Assembly: GCF_002283555.1 (NCBI RefSeq)
Contig: NZ_MVOI01000006.1
Location: forward strand, 62,001 to 126,000
Source of the DNA: Rubrivirga sp. SAORIC476
GTDB taxonomy: Bacteria > Bacteroidota > Rhodothermia > Rhodothermales > Rubricoccaceae
Reading direction: 5' to 3'
Length of the DNA: 64,000 bases
The notes beneath the pieces were generated by a model. The model saw only the letters and a program-made list of their open reading frames with translations, did no database searches and had not been told where the DNA came from. The translations under genes were made by a program, and so were the position numbers. Of this stretch, positions 35,526 to 44,996 are shown in pieces (the stretch's first letter is position 1; every line of letters begins with the position of its first letter).

Positions 35526-36326
35526 TCAGCCGGCCAGCTCCGCTTCGACGCGTCGGCGGAGGGCGCGGGCGTCCTCGGCCATCGCGCGGCGGACCGTGAG
35601 CAGGTTCCGCTTCGCGTTCGCCATCTCGAACGCGTCTTGGAGCGCGTCGGGGTCACGGAGGAACGGGCCGGCGTCGAACGGGAACGGAGCGTTCAGCTCT
35701 GATAGGTCGGTCTCGGGCACGCCCATCTGGGCGAGGTAGCCGCCGAGCGTCGCGGCGTCGTAGAGCCGGAGCGCGCTCTCGGTCGGGTCCACGTGGCGGC
35801 GCATCCGGCGCTCGGCGGCCGCCCACGCCTGGTCGAACTGCTCGTGGTCGTAGAGCCTGCCGCGCGTCCGTTCGAGGTAGGCCGTCACGGCCGTCCGCAG
35901 CGAGTCGTCGCGGATCAGGGCGAGGTCGCCCGTCGCCACCAGCGCCTCGGCGGTCCCGACGACCGGGCGGACAGTCGAGGTCCACATCGCGCGTTCGGCC
36001 CACGCGAGGAGCGAGTCTCGCGGCGGCGCGGCGGTCTCGTAGAACGCCAGCCACAGCAGCGACCCGGCCCGGTCGACGGGGCGGAGGAAGGCGTCGGCCT
36101 CGGTCGCCGCGCGCTCGGTCTCGCGGAGGTCGGCGGCGAGCTGGCGCAGGTAGGCCTGCTCCGACACCGCGTCCTGTCGCCCCTGCCACCAGGCCCCGAC
36201 GGCGAGCGCGACCAGGACGCCGGTCACGACCACCAGGAACTCGGCCCCGAACCACCGCGCGGCGCCGCCCCAGTCCCAGCGCAGACGCGCTCGGGGCGTA
36301 GGGGGAGGGGCGGGGGCGTCGGGCAC
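35526..36326 (-). CDS. DUF6090-like membrane-anchored protein
   Basis: The 266-residue protein has one N-terminal membrane helix (FGAEFLVVVTGVLVALAVGAWW) followed directly by QGRQDAVSEQAYLRQLAADLRET. This matches the layout of DUF6090 proteins, where a helix and a W/Q-rich linker precede a helical periplasmic domain. The rest is helical and rich in Ala, Arg and Asp. Function is unknown. Family assignment is by pattern memory only. Confidence 0.6.
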   Translation of the reverse strand: MPDAPAPPPTPRARLRWDWGGAARWFGAEFLVVVTGVLVALAVGAWWQGRQDAVSEQAYLRQLAADLRETERAATEADAFLRPVDRAGSLLWLAFYETAAPPRDSLLAWAERAMWTSTVRPVVGTAEALVATGDLALIRDDSLRTAVTAYLERTRGRLYDHEQFDQAWAAAERRMRRHVDPTESALRLYDAATLGGYLAQMGVPETDLSELNAPFPFDAGPFLRDPDALQDAFEMANAKRNLLTVRRAMAEDARALRRRVEAELAG

Positions 36327-36410
36327 GGCGGGACAGGAGGGCGCGCGCCAAACCTATCGCGACGCGTCCGGTCGCCGCCTCCGCCGGTCTCGCTGCCAAG
36401 GCCCGCGCGG

Positions 36411-37709
36411 TCAGCCCAGCCCGACGCGCTCGAAGAGGGTGTCCACCTGCGTCTGGTGGTACGCCGGGTCGAAGGCGCCAGCGATCTGCTCGTCCGAGAG
36501 ATGGGCCGTGATGCCCGGTGCGCCCTCGACGAGGCTGCGGAAGTCGCGGCGCTCGCGCCACGCCTGCATCGCGAGCGGCTGGACGGTGTCGTAGGCCACC
36601 TCGCGGCTCAGGCCCGCCTCGATCAGCATCAGCAGCAGGCGCTGGCTGTAAACGAGCCCGTAGGTCCGGCCCAGGTTCTCGAGCATCCGGTCCGGGTTGA
36701 CGGTCAGGTTCTCGACGATGCGCGCCATCCGCGCCAGCGAGTAGTCCAGCGCGATGGTCGCGTCCGGCAGGATGACGCGCTCGACCGACGAGTGGCTGAT
36801 GTCGCGCTCGTGCCACAGCGCCACGTCCTCGTAGGCCGCCACCATGTAGCCGCGGAGCAGCCGCGCCATGCCGGTCAGGTTCTCCGAGCCGATGGGGTTG
36901 CGCTTGTGCGGCATCGCGCTCGACCCCTTCTGGCCGGTGCCGAACGACTCCTCGGCTTCGAGGACCTCGCTCCGCTGGAGGTGCCGGATCTCGACAGCGA
37001 TGGTCTCGATGGTGGTCCCGATGAGCGCGAGCGCGGCGAGGTACTGGGCGTGCAGGTCGCGCGGGAGCACCTGCGTCGAGATGGGCGCGGCGCGCAGGCC
37101 CAGCCGCTCGCACGTCAGCCGTTCCACCTCGGGTGGGATGTTGGCGAACGTGCCGACGGCGCCCGACAGCTTGCCCACGCGGACGGCCTCGGCGGCGGCG
37201 TCAAACCGCTCGATGTCGCGCTGCACCTGGTCGTAGAAGCGCGCCAGCTTGAGCCCGAACGTCGTTGGCTCGGCGTGGACGCCGTGCGTCCGGCCCACGC
37301 AGACGGTGTGCTTGTGCTCGCGGGCCCGCGCCGCCAGCACCTCACCCAGGCGGACCAGACCCTCGCGCAGGATCTTGTTGGCCCGCAGCAGCCGGAGCGA
37401 CTGGGCCGTGTCGACCACGTCGGACGAGGTCAGGCCGTAGTGGACCCACTTGCGCTCCTCGCCCAGCGTCTCGGAGACGGCGCGCGTGAAGGCGACCACG
37501 TCGTGCCGCGTCTCGGCCTCGATCTCGTGGATCCGGGCCACGTCGAACGACGCGTTTTCATACAGCGTCTCGACGTCGGCATGCGGGATCTGGCCGGTCG
37601 CCTCGGCCCAGGCCCAGCAGGCGGCCAACTCCACGTCGAGCCAGGCCTGAAACTGGGCCTCCTCGGTCCAAAGGGCGCCCATCGCGGGGCGGGTGTAGCG
37701 GTCGATCAC
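36411..37709 (-). CDS. purB: Adenylosuccinate lyase
   Basis: The 432-residue fumarase-superfamily enzyme acts twice in purine synthesis, on SAICAR and adenylosuccinate. Signatures include [25 protein letters not shown] and the flexible loop [16 protein letters not shown]. The GTG start opens [14 protein letters not shown], the canonical family N-terminus. The segment [16 protein letters not shown] is duplicated as a stray inverted copy about 700 bases upstream. Confidence 0.96.
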   Translation of the reverse strand: MIDRYTRPAMGALWTEEAQFQAWLDVELAACWAWAEATGQIPHADVETLYENASFDVARIHEIEAETRHDVVAFTRAVSETLGEERKWVHYGLTSSDVVDTAQSLRLLRANKILREGLVRLGEVLAARAREHKHTVCVGRTHGVHAEPTTFGLKLARFYDQVQRDIERFDAAAEAVRVGKLSGAVGTFANIPPEVERLTCERLGLRAAPISTQVLPRDLHAQYLAALALIGTTIETIAVEIRHLQRSEVLEAEESFGTGQKGSSAMPHKRNPIGSENLTGMARLLRGYMVAAYEDVALWHERDISHSSVERVILPDATIALDYSLARMARIVENLTVNPDRMLENLGRTYGLVYSQRLLLMLIEAGLSREVAYDTVQPLAMQAWRERRDFRSLVEGAPGITAHLSDEQIAGAFDPAYHQTQVDTLFERVGLG

Positions 37710-37807
37710 GGCAGTCGCGGCGGTGTGCTTCCAACATCGGGCGCGGGCCGCGCGCGGACGCTGAAGCCGCCGCCAAGACGGATCAGCTGTCGCTCCCTGC
37801 GCGCGCG

Positions 37808-38014
37808 TTACGGAGCCGACCCGATCTCGTAGAGCGTGTGGCGTCGGGTGCCGTCGGCACGTTCGCCAACATCCCGCCCGAGGTGGAGCGGCCGAGCGCC
37901 AGCGAGGAGAGCCTGTGGGCATCGGCGTACGCCTGCGCGAGCGAATCGAGCGGGATCCCGTGGGAGGTCGTCGGCCGCCTGCCGAACGGCCTGCAACGTG
38001 TCGAAAGTGCTCAT
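37808..38014 (-). pseudogene. Small frame carrying an inverted 49-base purB fragment
   Basis: A 68-residue minus frame begins MSTFDTLQAVRQAADDLPRD and has no recognised family. Its 3' part (37843-37891) is, on the plus strand, a copy of purB codons for [16 protein letters not shown], matching purB (37120-37168) at 46 of 49 bases. All three differences fall on purB third codon positions, so the plus strand once encoded the same peptide. This suggests a remnant of a second purB-like gene in opposite orientation. The rest of the purB-ffs gap shows no convincing gene. Confidence 0.4.
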
Positions 38015-38147
38015 AAGGGGTTCCGGTCGGAGAGGAGGGGCTTGGCGCGATGGAGCCGGACGGCGCCGGGGTGCGCGGAGCGCCGGGTCTCGAGGGCGAA
38101 CGGCTCCAGATTCCCGGCTGCTTCGCAACCCGGCCCGGCCGACTCAG

Positions 38148-38155
38148 TACATTTG
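38148..38155 (+). promoter_or_regulatory. Core promoter element TACATTTG for the SRP RNA
   Basis: An exact match to TAnnTTTG, 30 bases before the first paired base of the SRP RNA. Confidence 0.6.
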
Positions 38156-38185
38156 CCCCTGCCGGTCGCCCTCGGGCCCGCCGGC

Positions 38186-38302
38186 AGAGTGAGGGCACGT
38201 CCCGTACGGCCAGCTCCCTTCGAACCCCGCCAGGGCCTGACGGCAGCAACGGTAGAAGGTCGATGCGGCGCGATACGGATCGCGTGCCCTCACTCTTTTT
38301 TT
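38186..38302 (+). ncRNA. ffs: Signal recognition particle RNA (4.5S, small type) with terminator
   Basis: AGAGTGAGGGCACG (38186-38199) pairs perfectly with CGTGCCCTCACTCT (38281-38294), forming the closing rod and followed by a T-run to about 38302. The apical SRP54-binding region reads CCGCCAGGGCCTGACGG-CAGCAACGG near 38227-38252, with the asymmetric-loop words CAGG and GCAGCA. Length near 110 fits small bacterial SRP RNA. The 3' closing strand plus T-run also makes the terminator. Confidence 0.88.
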
Positions 38303-38323
38303 GACTCCACCCCGCTCGTCGCG

Positions 38324-38638
38324 ATGCTGACGCTCCCCCTCGCGCAGGCCGCCGCCCCGACAGGCGGCCTCTTCGGCAACCCGCTCCTCCTCCTGGGGCT
38401 GCTCTTCCTCGTGATGTGGTTCACGATGATCCGCCCGCAGGCCAAGCAGGCGAAGGCCCACCGCGAACTGGTCGGCGGCCTCACCAAGGGCGACCGCATC
38501 GTGACCGTCGGCGGCATCCACGGGACCATCCGGCAGGTCGACGAGAAGACCATCCTCGTGGAGGTCGATGGCGGCACCAAGCTGCGGATCGACAAGGGCA
38601 AGGTGGGCTACACGATCTCCTCCACCGACCCCGCCTGA
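38324..38638 (+). CDS. yajC: Preprotein translocase accessory subunit YajC
   Basis: The 104-residue protein has one membrane helix ([16 protein letters not shown]), then the signature [33 protein letters not shown]. It associates with SecDF-YidC. The start lies about 20 bases after the SRP RNA terminator, so two protein-targeting components are adjacent. Confidence 0.95.
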   Translation: MLTLPLAQAAAPTGGLFGNPLLLLGLLFLVMWFTMIRPQAKQAKAHRELVGGLTKGDRIVTVGGIHGTIRQVDEKTILVEVDGGTKLRIDKGKVGYTISSTDPA

Positions 38639-38736
38639 GGGGTCCTGGGAGAGCGGCTCCTCCCGTGCCGCACGGGGCGTACGGTTCCGCGCCCGTCCCG
38701 CGTCCAAGAGGCTCTGCCCTCGCACCCGGTACCCGC

Positions 38737-39987
38737 ATGACGCGCTTCGACTCCATTCCCGAGGCCATCGAGGCCATCCGCAACGGCCGCCTCGTGGTGG
38801 TCGTGGACGACGAGGATCGCGAGAACGAGGGCGACCTGATCGGCGCCGCCGAGCTCGTCACGCCCGACCTCGTCAACTTCATGGCGAAGGAGGCGCGCGG
38901 GCTGATGTGCGTCTCGGTGACCCGCGAGCGCGCCGCAGCTCTGGACCTGCCCATGATGGAGCAGGCCAACACGGCGCTCCACGACACCCCGTTCACGGTC
39001 TCCGTCGACTACCGGCACGGCACCACGACGGGCATCTCGGCGGCCGACCGTGCCAAGACGATCCGCGCCCTCGCCGACCCGAGCGCCCGGCCGACCGACT
39101 TCGCGCGGCCCGGCCACATCTTCCCGCTGCGCGCCCAGACGGGCGGCGTGTTGCGGCGCGCGGGCCACACCGAGGCCGCCGTCGATCTCGCGCGGCTGGC
39201 CGGCCTCCGCCCGGCAGGCGTCCTCATCGAGATCATGGACGAGGACGGCACCATGGCGCGCGTGCCGAGCCTCCGCGCCTTCGCCGACAAGCACGGCCTG
39301 CTGCTGGTCACCATCAAGGACCTCATCGCGCACCGCCTCCGCACCGAGACGCTCGTCCAGCAGGTCGTCGAGGTGGACATGCCGACCGACCTCGGCGACT
39401 TCCGCCTCGCGGCCTACGAGGAAGTGCTCACGGGCGACGTGCACCTCGCGCTGAGCAAGGGCGGGCCGTTCTCGCCCGATGAGCCGGTGCTGGTGCGCGT
39501 CCACAGCCAGTGCGTCACGGGCGACATCTTCGGCTCGGCGCGCTGCGACTGCGGCGACCAACTCGCGGCGGCGATGGCACAGATCGAGCGCGAGGGGAAG
39601 GGCGTCGTCCTCTACATGAAGCAGGAGGGGCGCGGCATCGGCCTGCTCAACAAGCTCCGGGCCTACAAGCTGCAGGAGGAGGGCATGGACACGGTCGAGG
39701 CCAACGAGGCGCTCGGGTTCAAGATGGACCACCGCGACTACGGCATCGGCTGTCAGATCCTGCGTGACCTCGGCCTGCGCCAGCTCCGGCTGATGACCAA
39801 CAACCCGCGCAAGCGGATCGCGCTCTCGGGCTACGGCCTGGAGATCGTCGAGCGCGTGCCCGTCGAGATCGCTGCGGGCGAGCACAATGAGCGCTACCTC
39901 AAGACCAAGCGCGACCGGATGGGCCATCTCTTGGACGGGCTCTCGGGCCACGACCGGGACGCGCTCTCGACGGTGCTCGGCGACTGA
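38737..39987 (+). CDS. ribBA: Bifunctional DHBP synthase / GTP cyclohydrolase II
   Basis: The 416-residue fusion makes both precursors of riboflavin. The N-terminal RibB half has [11 protein letters not shown] near 24-34 and the [13 protein letters not shown] loop. The C-terminal RibA half has zinc cysteines in [18 protein letters not shown] (near 258-275) and the GTP-site residues of [14 protein letters not shown]. No FMN riboswitch is recognisable in the 98-base leader. Confidence 0.96.
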   Translation: MTRFDSIPEAIEAIRNGRLVVVVDDEDRENEGDLIGAAELVTPDLVNFMAKEARGLMCVSVTRERAAALDLPMMEQANTALHDTPFTVSVDYRHGTTTGISAADRAKTIRALADPSARPTDFARPGHIFPLRAQTGGVLRRAGHTEAAVDLARLAGLRPAGVLIEIMDEDGTMARVPSLRAFADKHGLLLVTIKDLIAHRLRTETLVQQVVEVDMPTDLGDFRLAAYEEVLTGDVHLALSKGGPFSPDEPVLVRVHSQCVTGDIFGSARCDCGDQLAAAMAQIEREGKGVVLYMKQEGRGIGLLNKLRAYKLQEEGMDTVEANEALGFKMDHRDYGIGCQILRDLGLRQLRLMTNNPRKRIALSGYGLEIVERVPVEIAAGEHNERYLKTKRDRMGHLLDGLSGHDRDALSTVLGD

Positions 39988-40064
39988 AAGCATGACGGAC
40001 GTGGCCTCTGTTTGAGGTGGAGCGGCGAGTGGCGATACGTTCGCGCCCTCCCCGGGCACTCGCC

Positions 40065-40478
40065 ATGAGACTGCTGTCTGTCGTCGTCTTTCTCGCCGTC
40101 GCCACGAGCGCGGCGGCGCAAGTCGCTCCCCCGCCGCCGCCGTCGGCTCCGTCGGTCGCGCACGACCGCGAGATGCGGGCGGACCACGTGCGGGGCGTGG
40201 CCCGGGACATCCAGCGGTGGGCCCGGATTCCCGCGGCGTTCCGCGGGGGACGGGAAGGCTTTCAGGGAGCGGCCGACGCGTTCAGCGAGGCGTCCCATGA
40301 CGGCCGCGGCGTGACGGTGGTGCGTTTCAACGGAGGCGCGTGGGTCCACACGTACACGCTGGTCGAGATGGAAGGGGGCGTCGTGATCGAGGGCGCGAGC
40401 GACCAGGACGACCGAGTCGTCCGCGCGGTCGTCTCTGGGCTGGAGCCGGAGGATGTTGCGGTCACCATCGAGCCCTAG
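40065..40478 (+). CDS. Secreted hypothetical protein
   Basis: The 137-residue product has a signal peptide (RLLSVVVFLAVATSAAAQ) and a proline-rich stretch (VAPPPPPSAPSV). The mature part has mixed strand character, with VRFNGGAWVHTYTLVEMEGGVVIEGAS. No family recognised. A TACGTTCG element lies 21 bases before the ATG. Confidence 0.65.
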   Translation: MRLLSVVVFLAVATSAAAQVAPPPPPSAPSVAHDREMRADHVRGVARDIQRWARIPAAFRGGREGFQGAADAFSEASHDGRGVTVVRFNGGAWVHTYTLVEMEGGVVIEGASDQDDRVVRAVVSGLEPEDVAVTIEP

Positions 40479-40601
40479 ACGCCTCTCGTGGGGCGGCCAG
40501 CGCGTGTAGGCCGCCCGCGCATTCGGGGGCGGGGCGCCCGGCCGTGGGGACAACGGGCCGGCTCGTGGGGTAGGAAGGAGACCAGTCTTCCTGCTGCCCC
40601 G

Positions 40602-42395
40602 ATGCGCGTCGTCACTCCCGTCCTCGTCCTGCTCCTCCTCGCCGCCGGAGCGACGGCCCAGACGGCGTTCAGCTACCAGGGCGCGCTCACCGAGGCGGGC
40701 GCGCCTGCGGAGGGGACCTACGACTTCCGCTTCCAACTCTACGCCGGGCCGACCGGCGGCTCCAGCGTGGCGACCACGACCGCGACCGGCGTCGCGGTGG
40801 CCGACGGCGTGTTCGCGACCGTGGTGGACTTCGGGGCGACCGACTGGCGGCGGGCCCGGTGGCTCGGCGTGGAGGTCCGCCCGAGCGGAGGCGCCTACGA
40901 GGCGCTGGGGCCGCGGACGGCCGTCCTGGCGGCGCCGCTGGCCCTCGGCCTGACGGCCCTCGCCATCGACCCGGAGACGGCGGCCGACGGGCCGAACGTC
41001 ATCGGCGGGTACTCGGGCAACGCAGTCGTCTCGGGCATGAGCAGCGCGACCATCGGCGGCGGCGGCGACCCAGACCGCGACGGCTTCGCGCTGACCAACC
41101 AGGTGACCGGCGTGAGCGGAACCGTCGCGGGCGGCTCGGGCAACACGGCCTCGACGGACGCTGCGGTGGGCGGCGGCATCCGCAACCAGGCGACGGGCCG
41201 GAACGCGGTCGTGGCGGGCGGCTCGCGCAATCAGGCGACGAGCATCTCCTCGACGGTCTCCGGCGGGCAGGGCAACGTGGCCTCGGACGAGATCACGACC
41301 ATCGGCGGCGGCATCGGCAACACGGCGGACGGGCTGCACAGCGTGATCGCGGGCGGGCACGGCAACCACGCCGGGCTCGGGATCGCGCACGCGGCCATCG
41401 GCGGCGGGCAGTACAACACCGCGAGCGGCAACGGGGCGACCATCCCGGGCGGGCGCTACAACACCGCCCTCGGCGACGGCGCGACGGTCGGAGGCGGGCG
41501 CGGCAACCGAGCCGAGGGGGTGTACGCGACGGTCGCGGGCGGCGGCGGCATCAACGAGGCGGACGGCAACACGGCGAGCCAGTCGTACGCAGCGGTCGCG
41601 GGCGGGCGCTCCAACACGGCGTCGGGGCTGTACAGCACGGTCCTCGGCGGGCAGGACAACCGGGCGTCGGGCACGCTCTCCGCTGCCGCGGGACGGTCGG
41701 CGCAGGCGCTCCATGACCAAGCCTTCGTGTGGTCCGGCGGCACCGGCACGTCGTCCACCGCCGTCGGCCAGTTCCTGGTCGACGCACCGGGCGGCGTGGG
41801 CGTGGGGACCAACGCGCCCGGCGGCGCGGTCCACGTGACGTACGCGGGGACGGCCTCCCGGCCTCAGCTGGTGCTCACCGAGACGGCGACGACCGGCGAC
41901 GCGCGGCTCCGGCTGGGCAACGCCTCCAATGCGGCCTACTGGGAGATCCGCGGCGGCGGCCCGAGCAACGGCACCCTCCGCCTCGGACACGCGTCGGGCG
42001 ACGTGATGGCGCTCCAGTCTACCGGCAGCCCCATCGTGATGGCCAACGGCGCGTCGCTGACGGCGGGGGGCGCGTGGACGAACGCCTCCAGCCTCTACCT
42101 CAAGCACGACTTCGCGCCCATCGACGGCGACGCCGTGCTGGCGACGCTCGGCACGCTGCCGATCGCGACGTGGACGTACGATGCCGAGCCCGGCGTCCGC
42201 CACCTCGGGCCGACCTCGCAGGACTTCGCGGCGGCCTTCGGCCTGGGTGGCAGCGACGAGGCCATCGCGACCGTCGACGCCGACGGTGTGGCACTGGCGG
42301 CGCTCCAGGCGCTCCTCGCACGTGTCGAGGCGCTGGAGGCGCGCGTGGCGGCGCAGGACGCCGAGATCGAGCGGCTGCGAGCGGGGGGAGAGTAG
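40602..42395 (+). CDS. Secreted protein with YadA-head-like repeats and S74 C-terminal chaperone domain
   Basis: The 597-residue protein has a signal peptide, a strand-rich N-terminal region (FSYQGALTEAGAPAEGTYDFRFQLY), then about a dozen ~15-residue repeats of the form GG-x2-N-x-A (residues ~160-350), as in trimeric adhesin head domains. The C-terminal LKHDFAPIDGDAVLATLGTLPIATWTYD matches the S74 intramolecular chaperone family, which autocleaves after trimer folding, and the last ~25 residues are a coiled coil. A trimeric, self-processing surface fibre is inferred. Confidence 0.82.
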   Translation: MRVVTPVLVLLLLAAGATAQTAFSYQGALTEAGAPAEGTYDFRFQLYAGPTGGSSVATTTATGVAVADGVFATVVDFGATDWRRARWLGVEVRPSGGAYEALGPRTAVLAAPLALGLTALAIDPETAADGPNVIGGYSGNAVVSGMSSATIGGGGDPDRDGFALTNQVTGVSGTVAGGSGNTASTDAAVGGGIRNQATGRNAVVAGGSRNQATSISSTVSGGQGNVASDEITTIGGGIGNTADGLHSVIAGGHGNHAGLGIAHAAIGGGQYNTASGNGATIPGGRYNTALGDGATVGGGRGNRAEGVYATVAGGGGINEADGNTASQSYAAVAGGRSNTASGLYSTVLGGQDNRASGTLSAAAGRSAQALHDQAFVWSGGTGTSSTAVGQFLVDAPGGVGVGTNAPGGAVHVTYAGTASRPQLVLTETATTGDARLRLGNASNAAYWEIRGGGPSNGTLRLGHASGDVMALQSTGSPIVMANGASLTAGGAWTNASSLYLKHDFAPIDGDAVLATLGTLPIATWTYDAEPGVRHLGPTSQDFAAAFGLGGSDEAIATVDADGVALAALQALLARVEALEARVAAQDAEIERLRAGGE

Positions 42396-42543
42396 GGGGA
42401 GCGGAGGCGGCAGCGGCAGACTGCAGGGTCCTGTCCCACCTCGGCATTGGGAGGGTGAGGACGTCGCACGCCGTCGTGACAGGCCGCGGCGGGGGTTCCG
42501 GTTCTCTCATGTGGGGCGACCTCACACTCCCACCACCCGACCC

Positions 42544-43155
42544 ATGAGCCTCCTCCTGTCCACCCTCGCCCTGATCACAGTCGGGGCCGGGCCCGCCGCG
42601 TCGCAGGACGCCCCGTCGTGCGCGACGCTGCTCACCGCGGACGAGATCCGGTCGACCTGCGGCGTCGCCGAGGCGACAGTCGAGGTCTCGACGAGCGGGG
42701 ACGACCGCTGCCGCATCTCGGCGCAGCGGCCGGGGGCTGTCAGCGCGTTCGTCCTGGACGTGTACGCCGAGCGGGACGTGCAGATGGCCGCCGCCACCGT
42801 CGAGATCGCCCGTGCACTCGGCCGGTCCTCCAGCGGATCGGCCGCGCCCGGAGACGCCGACCGGGCTCTCGGGCAGGTGTTCGAGGTTCTCGGCGTGCAG
42901 GATGCCGGGGCGGAGGCTGCGGACGGCGTGTCGGCCGAGGACGCCGCGCTCCGCGAGTTGCCCGACCTAGGAGACGGCGGGGTCCGCTACGTCTCCGACG
43001 CCGCAGGTGGGATCGGGCTCGTCACGCACGCCGTCGTGTTCTCGGACGGGGCGACGGTCGTGAAGCTGGAGTCGGGCATCGTCGCCGGGCGGGCGGGGGT
43101 GTGCACGGTCGACGGACTGGAGGCGCTCGCGCGCCGCGTGGCGGGCCGCCTCTGA
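42544..43155 (+). CDS. Secreted hypothetical protein
   Basis: The 203-residue protein has a signal peptide (LLLSTLALITVGAGPAASQ). The mature domain has a C...C pair early (CATLLTADEIRSTCG) and later RVCTVDG-type cysteine, resembling small DUF3558-like or lipoprotein-type ligand domains only in general pattern. No confident family. Confidence 0.6.
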   Translation: MSLLLSTLALITVGAGPAASQDAPSCATLLTADEIRSTCGVAEATVEVSTSGDDRCRISAQRPGAVSAFVLDVYAERDVQMAAATVEIARALGRSSSGSAAPGDADRALGQVFEVLGVQDAGAEAADGVSAEDAALRELPDLGDGGVRYVSDAAGGIGLVTHAVVFSDGATVVKLESGIVAGRAGVCTVDGLEALARRVAGRL

Positions 43156-43165
43156 TCGCGTGTCG

Positions 43166-43187
43166 CCCACCTCGGCGCCGAGGCGGG
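43166..43187. repeat. REP-like palindrome
   Basis: CCCACCTCGG-CG-CCGAGGCGGG with one mismatched pair, 11 bases after a stop codon. Dispersed family member. Confidence 0.55.
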
Positions 43188-43279
43188 CAGGGGGGAGCGG
43201 ATGAGGTGAAGCGCGAGGACCGACGGAACGACGCGCTCGTTCGGACCCTTCATCCGTCACTCCTCACCTCTCATCCGGC

Positions 43280-44446
43280 ATGCCCCGCGTTCTCCTCTTC
43301 ACCGGCAAAGGTGGCGTCGGCAAGACGACCTGTGCTGCGGCCACGGCCCTCGCCTGTGCGTCGCGCGGTCAGCGCACCCTCGTCCTCTCCACCGACCCCG
43401 CCCACTCGCTCGCCGACGCCGTCGACCGGCCGCTCGGCCCCGAGCCGCGCCAGCTCGCGCCCAACCTGGACGCGATGGAGGTGGACCTGTACTACTCGAT
43501 GCGCAAGTACTGGGGCAACATGCGCGAGCTGGTCCGCGCGGTGCTCCGCTTCCAGGGTGCCGATGCGATCGCGGCCGAGGAACTGGCCGCGCTGCCGGGG
43601 ATGGGCGAGGGGAGCGCGCTCCTGTGGCTCGACGAGTTCGTCCGCTCCGGCGACTACGACGTGATCGTGCTCGACGCCGCGCCGACCGGCGAGACGCTCA
43701 CGCTGCTCACGCTTCCGCAGGTCACCCAGTGGTGGCTCCAGAAGGCGTTCCCGTTGCAGAAGACGGCCATCAAGACCGTCGGCTTCGCGGTCCGCAAGAC
43801 GACCGGCATCCCGCTCGACCGCGGCTACGAGGAGCTCGACAAGCTGTTCGGCAAGCTGGGCGACGTGCAGGAGATCCTGCAGGACCCTGAGGTCACGTCC
43901 GCCCGGCTCGTGATGAACCCGGAGCGGATGGTGATCCAGGAGGCCAAGCGGGCCTACACGTACCTCCAGCTCTACGGCTACGGCGTCGACGCGGCCATCG
44001 TGAACCGCGTCATCCCGGCCGACGACGCGGGTGGTGTGATGGCGAAGTACGTCGAGGCGCAGGCGGGCTACCTCGACGAGATCGAGCGCTCGTTCGCGCC
44101 GCTGCCGACCCTCCAGGTGCCCCACCTCGGCGAGGAGGTGTTCGGGCTGGAACTGCTGGCGCAGATCGCCGAGGGGCTCTACGCCGACCGCGACCCGGCG
44201 GCGGTCTACCACTCGGAGCCGTCGTACAAGGTCGAGAATGAGGGCGAGAGCTACACCGTCTCGCTGCGCGTCCCCGGAGCGGCGCCCGGCGACGTCGAGG
44301 CCGAGCAGTTCGGCGACGACCTCGTGGTCCAGATCGCCAACCAGCGCCGCAATGTGACGTTGCCCGCCTTCCTCGCCTACTACCACCTCACGGAGGCGCG
44401 CGTGGAGGACGGCTGGCTCCAGGCACGCTTCGAGCCCGAAGCCTAG
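43280..44446 (+). CDS. ArsA/Get3-family ATPase with C-terminal HSP20-like domain
   Basis: The 388-residue protein has the deviant Walker A FTGKGGVGKTT at 7-17, switch I STDPAHSLADA, and switch II VLDAAPTGETLTLL. It is a single-ATPase-domain form, unlike the tandem arsenite-pump ArsA, and has no ArsB or ArsR partner nearby. The last ~85 residues (YTVSLRVPGAAPGDVEAEQFGDDLVVQIANQRRNVTLP) form an HSP20-like beta-sandwich. Chaperone or targeting function is more likely than arsenite transport. Confidence 0.85.
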   Translation: MPRVLLFTGKGGVGKTTCAAATALACASRGQRTLVLSTDPAHSLADAVDRPLGPEPRQLAPNLDAMEVDLYYSMRKYWGNMRELVRAVLRFQGADAIAAEELAALPGMGEGSALLWLDEFVRSGDYDVIVLDAAPTGETLTLLTLPQVTQWWLQKAFPLQKTAIKTVGFAVRKTTGIPLDRGYEELDKLFGKLGDVQEILQDPEVTSARLVMNPERMVIQEAKRAYTYLQLYGYGVDAAIVNRVIPADDAGGVMAKYVEAQAGYLDEIERSFAPLPTLQVPHLGEEVFGLELLAQIAEGLYADRDPAAVYHSEPSYKVENEGESYTVSLRVPGAAPGDVEAEQFGDDLVVQIANQRRNVTLPAFLAYYHLTEARVEDGWLQARFEPEA

Positions 44447-44566
44447 CGGATCTTATCATGGGTTTCCATGAGAGGCAGAACGGTGGTGTCCCGTTACGTT
44501 TCCGATCTGCCCGTTTAATGGCGCGAGCGATCGGCCGATCTCTAGGGGGCTCCTCCACCCAACTCC

Positions 44567-44842
44567 ATGGCGCTCTCGAACCTCCCCCTTCCTCCGAACT
44601 TCGGCGGCCTCGGCTTCACCGACCCGACCAACCAGTTCGTGCGCATCACGACGACGGAGGACGACGCGGGCCGTGCGATGGTGGACGGTGTGGTCGTGAT
44701 TCCCGGCCTGCCCGTCTGCCGCGTCCGCATGAAGACGGACGTCGAGCGCATCTACCGCTACGGCCCCGGCCGCCGCGCCTTGCTCGGCTACGTCCGCGCC
44801 GCGCTCCACGAGGACGTGGTGGTGGAGCTGCCGTGGAACTGA
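44567..44842 (+). CDS. Small hypothetical protein
   Basis: The 91-residue soluble protein begins MALSNLPLPPNFGGLGF and ends HEDVVVELPWN. No family or motif recognised. A TACGTTTC promoter-like element lies at 44495-44502. Codon use is like that of its neighbours. Confidence 0.55.
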   Translation: MALSNLPLPPNFGGLGFTDPTNQFVRITTTEDDAGRAMVDGVVVIPGLPVCRVRMKTDVERIYRYGPGRRALLGYVRAALHEDVVVELPWN

Positions 44843-44996
44843 GCGAGCGCTCTCCGTAGGACTCGTCTCTCCGTAGGAATCGTCAGAGACCATCGGCGAA
44901 GACCGGCATCCCGCGCTGCAGCATGAGGGGCGTTTCTGATGCGAGGCGCGCGAGGACCGGCCGGGCAGGGACGCGCGACCGCGGGTGCGGCCCGGA

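Noticed and set aside
38639-38736. FMN riboswitch before ribBA
   Set aside because: The 98-base leader is too short and lacks the conserved junction sequences.
43280-44446. Arsenite efflux ATPase
   Set aside because: Only one ATPase domain, an HSP20-like tail and no arsenic genes nearby; the general ArsA/Get3 call is safer.
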